NCBI GenBank assembly: GCA_020635285.1
Contig: JACKAB010000005.1
Coordinates: forward strand, 248,001 to 312,000
Direction of reading: 5' to 3'
DNA from: Ignavibacteriales bacterium
Lineage (GTDB): Bacteria; Bacteroidota; Ignavibacteria; Ignavibacteriales; Melioribacteraceae
DNA length: 64,000 bases
Shown here piece by piece: positions 57,192 to 64,000 of the stretch. Under the pieces are notes generated by a model. It made no database searches, was not told the DNA's origin, and saw only the letters and a list, made by a program, of their open reading frames with translations. Each line of letters opens with the position of its first letter. The stretch's first letter is position 1. Position numbers and translations under genes: made by a program.

Positions 57192-58393
57192 ATGTTAAAT
57201 AATGAAAGACAAAAACTATTTAAAAAAATATCTATTTTCCTTTTTTCTGGATTTTAGTTTTAATTGGAAGTCTTCTATTTGTTATTATTTTTTCTGTTTA
57301 TCCAAGCTATATTCAAAGAGCAAATCATGGGCGGATTTATAAATATGGACAAAAAAATTAGTAATTCAATTGTTGGACTTTTTGGCTTTGAAAAAGGAAA
57401 ATCAATAATTTGGTCAGAATCTGAATTCCCAAATCCAACAAAAAAAATAAATCAACCAATTATCTATACCAAAAACCGAATGATTTACCGGCAGAGATTT
57501 TTATTAACCAGGCTAAAGGTGAATATTTATATCATTCGCCCATGATGCCGGATCCATTTGCAACATTTTCACTATTGCCAGGTAGATATTATAGTGCTGT
57601 TAACAGTATTCAACAATTTCGTTATAAGGAAATTTTAGGTAAAAAAAAAAAAGGTGAATTTAGGATCTTTATTACTGGAGGTTCAACTGCTTGGGGAGCA
57701 TTGGCGCCAAATAATGAGTCAACAATTGGTGGATTTCTTGAAAAAATACTGAATGAAAAACAGAAAGTTAAAAAATAAAAGTAATAACTGCAGCCACTGG
57801 TGCATGGAATTCAACTCAGGAAAGAATTTGGATCTTTAATAGAATTACCGAATATGAACCAGATTTAATAATTTCTTATTCTGGACATAATGATATTTAT
57901 GACTGGTATCAAAGAAAAGAAAATATTTTTCAATTCATATTGGTATGATGGTGAGTATTATTTTAATGCAATAATTCAGTATGAAAAAATTCAACAGGGG
58001 AATAGATTTAGTAGATAGTATATTAAGCTATAGAAAAGAAATGAAAAATTTTTACATTAATGATTTCCCGAGGAAAACAGTTAAAAATATACAAATTATT
58101 AATGCCTATCTTAAAACTATAAATTGTAGTTATTACTATGTTCTTCAACCTGTACGCAAAAGAAAGAACAGAACTAATATTGCCGAAGAGTATGATAAAT
58201 TGAAAATGAAATTGGCTAAGTACGGGAATGAAGATCAAAATTTTTCATTTTATGATCAGTCTGGTTTTTTTTGACAATCAATCAAATATCTTTTTGATAG
58301 ATGTCATTTTGGCGATAAAGGTAATTTTTAGTTGCTGAAAGCTTGAGTGAAATCATCCTTGCTAAATTGAAATTGAATTTAAATTTAAATTAG
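57192..58393 (+). CDS. SGNH/GDSL-hydrolase-like membrane protein (frameshifted)
   Basis: The repaired protein has about 390 residues. A membrane helix (about 15-35) is followed by a long SGNH-like domain. Block I is FRIFITGGSTAWGALAPNNE (Gly-Gly-Ser), block III is SYSGHNDIYDWYQRK (GxND with His) and block V is DRCHFGDKGN (DxxH). Such proteins in glycan loci usually act as O-acetyl esterases or acyl transferases on sugars. Frames change at least six times (near 57245, 57305, 57525, 57770, 57935 and 58265), making the precise ends approximate. It lies between glf and the GT2 gene. Confidence 0.7.
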
Positions 58394-58404
58394 TTCTTTT
58401 GAAA

Positions 58405-59337
58405 ATGTTAAAAGAAATAAAAATTGCCGCCGTAGTTGTAACTTATAATCGATTAGGATTATTAAAAGAATGTATTGATTCTTTAAGGGGTCAAACTAGA
58501 AAACTTGATGAAATTATTGTCGTAAATAATGATAGTAAAGATGGAACAAAAGAGTGGCTTGAAGAACAAAAAGATGTTACTAAAATTCATCAAGAGAATT
58601 TAGGCGGGGCTGGCGGTTTCCATAATGGAATGAAAGCTGCATATGAAAAAGGATATGATTGGATTTGGTTAATGGACGATGATTGTTTGCCAAAATTGAA
58701 TGCACTTGAATATTTATTTACAACTGAATATAATTTCGATATGGTCTTAAATTCAACTGTTCTGTCTAAAGGGATAAGGATCAATTAAGTTTTGGGTTAG
58801 AAGATGACTATATAAATAAGTACTATATTACGATATCAGAAATTAGTGGGAGGAAATTTGTTAATGGAGGAAATTTTTTAATGGTACTTTAATTTCTAGA
58901 AAAACTATCGAGGCAATTGGTTTCCCTCAACCATTGTTTTTTATCTATGGTGACGAGTTAGAGTATTATCTTAGGATTAAAAAGCAGAAATTGTAATTAA
59001 AACCGTATTAGAATCGATTGTTTTACATCCCTTACAAAAGCATAAATATATTGGAAGAGGGAAACTATTTTATAAACTAATTTATTTTAATAGATTAAAT
59101 GCTGAATTCGTAGCACGAAATTTAATGGCAATTTGGTTCTTTTATGAAGAATTCACGTTTAGAAGATTAATAAAAACATATTTGTACGATTTATTGGGAA
59201 TTCTAGTACTACAAAAGAAATTAGATTATTTTTTCATCTATTTAAAGTCCATTTTTGAAGGATATTTTTTATCCAAAAGCTTAAAAAATATCACAAATAA
59301 TCTCTTCACATTTGATTACCCCAAATTATTTTATTAA
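58405..59337 (+). CDS. Family 2 glycosyltransferase (frameshifted)
   Basis: The repaired protein has about 310 residues with a GT-A fold. The N-terminus (KIAAVVVTYNRLGLLKECID) and NNDSKDGT bind the nucleotide sugar. The metal site is WLMDDDC (DDD, a DXD type), and the acceptor part is PLFFIYGDELEYYLRIKKA. Similar enzymes include rhamnosyl- and galactofuranosyl-transferases, and the neighbouring glf supports the latter. The start may be ATG 58405 or TTG 58399. Breaks near 58785, 58880 and 58980 are indels. No membrane helices are obvious. It would add a sugar to the lipid-linked glycan in the cytoplasm. Confidence 0.85.
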
Positions 59338-59343
59338 AATTAA

Positions 59344-60447
59344 ATGAAACTATTCTTACTATATTTTAAGTCTATTCTTGATTTTTACTTTCTCGTAATT
59401 TTAAACAAAGTATTTAAACCTCATTATTCAAAAAAAAAACAAAAATGTTCTTATTGTTAATACAGGACAAATTGGTGATTTAATCATTTCAAGTAAACTG
59501 TTTGAAAATGACGATTTGTTATTTGAATATACCAATGTTTATTTTATTTTAAGAAAAGACTTCATTAGCCTTTTTTCAAATTATGCCGGAAAAATTATTC
59601 TTCTAGAATTAAAACACAACTCATATAGGTATAATTATTTATATAGATTTATTTATAATTATAAAATAAGTAAATTAAATATTGATGAAGTTTATAATAT
59701 TACTTCCGCTAGGTCAACTTGGAATGATACATTAGCATTAGGTATTGGAGCTGATAAAAAATATTGCTATGAAAACAATTGGAATACTTTAGTTAGTTAT
59801 ATAATGTGAATAAAATTGAAAAGTTTTATTCAGGAGCTTTATGCAAAGGAATATTCAATGAATATAATAGGATTGCGGCTTTTCTGAATTTAATTTCTAA
59901 AGAGAAAATGCCGATTAGCAATAATATTTTCTATGATAATTTATCAAATATTAGAAGATATGATATTGTAATTGCACCTTTTTCTTCTGATTTATTTAGA
60001 GATTGGGAAATTGAAAACTTTAATAAAGTAATTCAAGAATTTATTGATTCTTATAATATTTTAGTAATATGTTCAGAAAAACAATCTAAATTGACTAAAG
60101 TTCTTACAGATCATAAAAATTTAACAATTGCTTCAGGTATTTTTACGTTCAATGAAATATTTAATGCAATTAGGAATTCAAAAGTTTTTTAGGACTTGAC
60201 TCTGGAATAACACATCTTGCTTTTAAAAACGAAAACGAAAGTAATTGCAATTATTGGAGGTGGTAATTTTGGACGTTACTTGCCAAAACCGGATGATGAT
60301 GAAAATATTTATTTAAGTTATAGTATGGATTGCTTTGGATGTGAATGGAAATGTATTAAAGATAAAATTTATTGCGTTGAAAATGTTAACTATAAAAATG
60401 TCAATGAACATATTTATAATTTGTTGAACGTATATGAAAATTCTTGA
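59344..60447 (+). CDS. Family 9 (heptosyltransferase-like) glycosyltransferase (frameshifted)
   Basis: The repaired protein has about 365 residues of GT-B type. The N-terminal site NVLIVNTGQIGDLIISSKLF matches the GT9 pattern (GDxxxxxP-like), and the C-terminal nucleotide site GLDSGITHLAF matches GxDSGxxHLA. The last part (DCFGCEWKCIKDKIYCVENV) is Cys-rich, a common ending in this family. Breaks near 59440, 59805, 60190 and 60235 are single-base changes. GT9 enzymes transfer heptose or hexose to LPS core or related glycans. It starts 6 bp after the GT2 stop, and its end overlaps the next glycosyltransferase. Confidence 0.8.
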
Positions 60448-61507
60448 ACTAACTCGCTCATTTTATCCATCAATTGGCGGGATGGAAAAATTTGTTGCAG
60501 ACAGATTAAAAATATATGATTCATTAGGGTATGAATATGAGGTTATTACAACTAATCATACTGAAAAAAACTAGTCGATTCAAACAATAAAAAATTGTTA
60601 AATATTTAAAAAGGCTATACACCTTATGAAATAATTCCTAACTTATCAAAAGAATTAGATATAGATTATGATATTCTCAGTGTTAATCAAATCGGTTACT
60701 TTTATTCTGATTTGGCAATTAGAAAAGCTTTCAAAAAAAAAAAAAAGATAATTTTAACTCCACATTTTTACTTCCATACCAAAAGATTTAAGTTAATAAA
60801 GAAATTTTATTCAAATGTTTTTTAGAAAAAACTTTAAATTTAGCTGATATAATTATTTGTTTTACCGAAACTGAAAAAAAAATTTTGGATTGACCAATAT
60901 CCAATTCTTATTAAAAAATAAAAATTATTCCACATTACTTTTTAACACCTTTACAAGATCTAAATTATAAAGCAAGACAGAAAAATAAATACCTTTTATA
61001 CTTAGGACGATACGAAAAAAAATAAAAGAATAGATTTACTCATTGAAGCATTTAACAAACTTGATATAAAGTTCGATTTATATTTAACAGTTACAGAGAA
61101 AGAACTTACTCCGAAGCTCCAAGCAATTGTAAGTTTAAATAGTAAAATAAAACTTTTGGGCACGATTACAGAAGAGAGCAAAAATTCTTTATTAGCTAAC
61201 TGCTCTGCTCTAGTTCTGCCGACCGATTACGAAGCTTTTGAATTGTTAATCTTGAGGCTTCATTTTACAAGAAACCTTTGATTGTTAGCAAATTGGAAGT
61301 ATTTAAAGATGTTCTACATTCTGATGGTGTTATTTTTTTGAAAATAGAATTGAGAGTATAAGCAAGGTCTTAAATGACTTTCATTCATATGATGAAAATA
61401 AAAAAAAAAAAATGGGAGAAACTAATTATATGAATTTAGAAAAATATAAGTTTGAGAAAGTGAAAAGTTCATATGGTCAATTATTTGAGGAATTATTTTG
61501 TTCATAG
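60434..61507 (+). CDS. Family 4 glycosyltransferase (heavily frameshifted)
   Basis: No single frame exceeds 60 codons over most of the gene, but successive frames give one GT-B protein of about 355 residues: MKILELTRSFYPSIGGMEKF (the donor-loop GG motif), then TPHFYFHTKRFKL, LYLGRYEKN, KRIDLLIEAFNKL, IKLLGTITEESKNSLLANCS, LVLPTDYEAFGIVNLEASFY (EX7E site, after one lost G) and KPLIVSKLEVFKDV. At least eight indels occur. It would transfer a hexose to the growing glycan with retention. Its start overlaps the preceding gene by 14 bases. The 3-prime end overlaps the convergent glycosyltransferase by 31 bases. Confidence 0.72.
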
Positions 61508-62614
61508 GTCTTCTCATAAACATCCATTGTTTTCTCTGCTGATTTTTGCCAAGAAAATCTATTAACATTTAATTTCCCTTTTGTAAGAGTTTATCAAGTT
61601 CAAATTCTTTTGATATTACTTGATGCATTGCACTAAGTATTGAATCTATTGAATCTGGTTCTATCAGTATTGCACTATCTTGAGATATTTCTTTTAATGA
61701 GGATCTATTTGATGTAATAACAGGAACACCCACTGATTGAGCTTCTAATACTGGAAAACCAAAACCTTCTTCTTTACTTATTAATAATAAAGCTTTAGCA
61801 TTTTTAATTAAAGAATATTTTTCATATTCTTCGAAATATCCAGTTAAGACTATCATTTTTTTGCATTTGGTTTTTACTAATATAATTTTTTATTTCGGTT
61901 ATAGCGTTTCCTTCTTTGCCAGCAAGAACTAATTTATAATCAATATTAAATTCACAGAAAGCTTTAAAAGCTTTTAAAAGATTTAATAGATTTTTGTGTC
62001 TTAGAAGCGATCCAACAAAAATAAAATATTGATTTGCTTTTAGATAGTATTTGTCTAAAATTAAAATATCCTCAATTTCAGTTTTTTGTTTTAATTTTGT
62101 GATCCCGTTATATATTGTAAAAATAGATCTATCTTCTAAGTTTTTTATTTCATTTGTTGTTTGGTTAGAAACTGATATAATTGAATTGGCATTCTGCAAT
62201 GATGAATAAATCATTTTCTGTTTTATTTTATTAAATAATATTGAATATTTTGAACTTTTAATTTCAACAATATCATGAACTGTCACAATAGTATTAATTT
62301 TTTATTTACAAACCAACTGCATGGCTCATGAAGTATATCAATTTTATGTTTTTTGATTAAACTCGGAATTCTATATTTTGAAAATAGTAAATACTGTAAT
62401 CTTAGCATTGCCTTTGAAACATCAAATAAATTAACTACTATCTCGTGAAATCTTACGTTTGTGATTTCAAAAAATGTCTATTTTCTTTTTGTTGTTATAA
62501 TAAAAAATTCATGTGTGCTTTCAATAGTTTGCAACGACCTTAATAGACCAATCAGATATTCAGTAACACCAACTTTATTTTTGTGCTAAGCACTGTTGAA
62601 ATTAAAATTCTCAT
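61477..62614 (-). CDS. Family 4 glycosyltransferase, minus strand (frameshifted)
   Basis: The repaired protein has about 378 residues of GT-B type. It starts MRILISTVLS at ATG 62614, and continues GVTEYLIGLLRSLQ, VHDIVEIKSSKYS, ANSIISVSNQTTNEI, FVGSLLRHKNLLNLLKAF, YKLVLAGKEGNAITEI, LLISKEEGFGFPVLEAQSVG (EX7E) and VPVITSNRSSLKEI. Breaks fall near 62580, 62305, 61865 and 61585. It is convergent to the preceding GT4, and their 3-prime ends overlap from 61477 to 61507, so transcription from both sides collides there. It faces away from the PorU-like gene, with which it shares a short promoter gap. Confidence 0.8.
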
Positions 62615-62711
62615 GAATGTATTATTCTATTTGCAATTCTAATAAGTTTATATTTTTTGCACTTTCGGTTTAATTTTGTAAAACATATTATTTTGGGTAA
62701 AACAACACTAT

Positions 62712-64000
62712 ATGAAAAAAAATAACAATTTTATTATTGATAGTTTGTAGTAGTTTATTCGCACAAATGAATTTTAAGTCAGTTAAAGAAACCGACAAAA
62801 TATTTATTTATGAAATAGAAAATAACATACAATATTCAATCGTAAAAAGAAAATAATCACCAAGTTCTTAAATTCCAAAACTTTGCTGATGAAAGTAAAT
62901 CAAGTGAAGCTGTATTCCCAAAGCAAGATTTATTTATTGCCATTCCTCCCAATTCAACTGTAAATATTAATTATGAAATTTTAAATCAAAATTTTCATAA
63001 TGCTATCCCAGAATTTAATCCAATATTGGAATTAAATGACAAGAATGAAATAATATATAAAACAATAAAATTGCCAATAGAAAGTAAATATAACTTTTAG
63101 AGACTAAAGGATATTTGTGGCTGGGAAATAATTATTGTGTCCATCTTCAAGTTAGCCCATTCAAATTTGAAAGCAGTCTGGGAAAAATTGAAGAAATAGT
63201 TAAATATAAAATAACGCTGAACTTTGATTCAAAGCGATTATTAAAATCAAAAGAGCTTTATTCTAATAAAATTAATAGTTTAATTCTTAACAAAGATATT
63301 GCAGGTAAAATTCAGGCCGAACAAAATATTCAGTTGGAAAATACGGATTCTTGGATTGATTACACAAAAAATTATTTAAAACTAGGGGTTGCTGATGATG
63401 GAATTTATAGATTGAATAAAAATGTTCTTACTGGGAATGGGTTAAATGTTGAATCTATAAATCCCAAAACATTTAAAATTTTTATGAAAGGGAAGAAATT
63501 CCAATTTATGTTGAGGGAGAAAATGATTTGAGCTTGGATGATAACGATTTTATTGAGTTTGCTGGGATTAGAAATATGGGCGGTAAGCATAGAGAAGTTA
63601 GTAATTATGGTGAACCTTATAATGAGTTTCTTGGACAATACACAGATACAACAGTTTACTGGTTAAGTTGGGATGGTGAAGAAGGGCAAAGAGTCGAAAC
63701 TTCTAATGGAGAATTAAGTGCTGTTGATACTTTATTTTACTATTCACAAATTGATCATTATGAAACAAATACTTGGTTTGATTTTTTCAAGTGCTAACCA
63801 AGTTAGAAGAGAAAATCCATTCTGGACTGAAAATAAAACTTGGCACGAAGGCAATATAAATTTGGGAATTAGAAATAAAAGTTTTACTGTTTCTGATGTT
63901 TATCCAAATAAACCTTTCACTGCATACGTAAAAATGCAAGATTTTGCATCAAATATTTCTTCAAATTCACATCGAATAACTTTGGCTTTTAAACTCAAAT
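62712..64000 (+). CDS. PorU/C25-type protein, N-terminal part (cut by window end, frameshifted)
   Basis: The signal peptide (MKKITILLLIVCSSLFAQ) is followed by a domain of several hundred residues like the N-terminus of PorU (type IX secretion sortase) and other C25 peptidases: DYTKNYLKLGVADDGIYRLN, then YVEGENDLSLDDNDFIEFAG and SNYGEPYNEFLGQYTDTTVY, then WLSWDGEEGQRVE. The catalytic C25 domain lies beyond the window, so whether the Cys/His pair is present cannot be seen. Breaks near 62725, 62855, 63098, 63500 and 63795 are indels. It fits with the sorting tails on the two secreted beta-helix proteins and suggests the secretion system is encoded nearby or elsewhere. Confidence 0.75.

Noticed and set aside
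53543..63800. Genome decay: a block of pseudogenes
   Set aside because: Breaks are single-base, mostly in homopolymers, and each downstream frame retains catalytic motifs, so read error is likelier.
1..64000. tRNA, rRNA, insertion sequence, integrase, CRISPR/cas or phage genes
   Set aside because: None seen in gaps or frames; gaps are short and AT-rich with only terminators, palindromes and promoters.

Overview
This AT-rich window (roughly one third G+C by eye) looks like a chromosomal contig from an Ignavibacteria-type bacterium (Ignavibacteriota/Chlorobi relatives). The evidence is C-terminal secretion tails of the FNLAQNYPNPFNPSTT type on surface proteins, a PorU-like C25 protein, a CarboxypepD_reg/TonB receptor, a B12-dependent (class II) ribonucleotide reductase and the ileS-traR-lspA-rluD gene order. 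No tRNA, rRNA, CRISPR, IS element or phage gene was seen.

Layout. (1) 1-15.8 kb is a phosphate-response locus: a PhoB/PhoR-like two-component pair, a TonB-dependent receptor with a secreted beta-helix partner behind an 11-bp-periodic TTAACA array, an M28 peptidase, two PstS-like lipoproteins, and pstC-pstA-pstB-phoU. (2) 15.8-22.7 kb holds rplU-rpmA, mdh, an RsbW-like kinase, a large outer-membrane-type protein, a metallo-beta-lactamase/beta-CASP nuclease and pta. (3) 22.7-31.1 kb, minus strand, has a NosD-like secreted protein, a lipoprotein with a HEXXH metallopeptidase motif, and a tight run malQ-terB-like-AAA-like-small membrane protein-haem-binding protein. (4) 31.3-46.6 kb is housekeeping: nrdJ, yggS, purine nucleoside phosphorylase, ileS, a dksA/traR-like gene, lspA, rluD, a lytic transglycosylase, an EamA transporter and cysS. 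(5) 46.7-54.8 kb holds envelope genes: low-complexity lipoproteins, a FadL-like porin, rsgA, a TPR protein, a LolB/DUF4292-like lipoprotein and an EnvC-like protein. (6) 54.8-62.6 kb is a polysaccharide locus: flippase, UDP-galactopyranose mutase, an SGNH hydrolase and four glycosyltransferases. (7) From 62.7 kb to the window edge is the start of a PorU-like protein.

How the genes fit together. The Pho sensor/regulator probably switches on both the outer-membrane step (TonB receptor plus T9SS-secreted beta-helix protein) and the inner-membrane step (PstS/PstCAB), because the same TTAACA repeats at 11-bp spacing precede both transcription units. This candidate phosphate-starvation uptake system is the most interesting feature of the window. 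A second candidate is the malQ-linked operon with an apparently ATPase-dead, membrane-anchored AAA-like protein next to a TerB-like protein.

Quality caveat. More than 20 genes, including near-essential ones, are broken by single-base indels, mostly in homopolymers. The density is very uneven: almost none across nrdJ and ileS, and one every few hundred bases after 53.5 kb. I read these as sequencing or polishing errors rather than pseudogenes and give full-length spans with the breaks noted.
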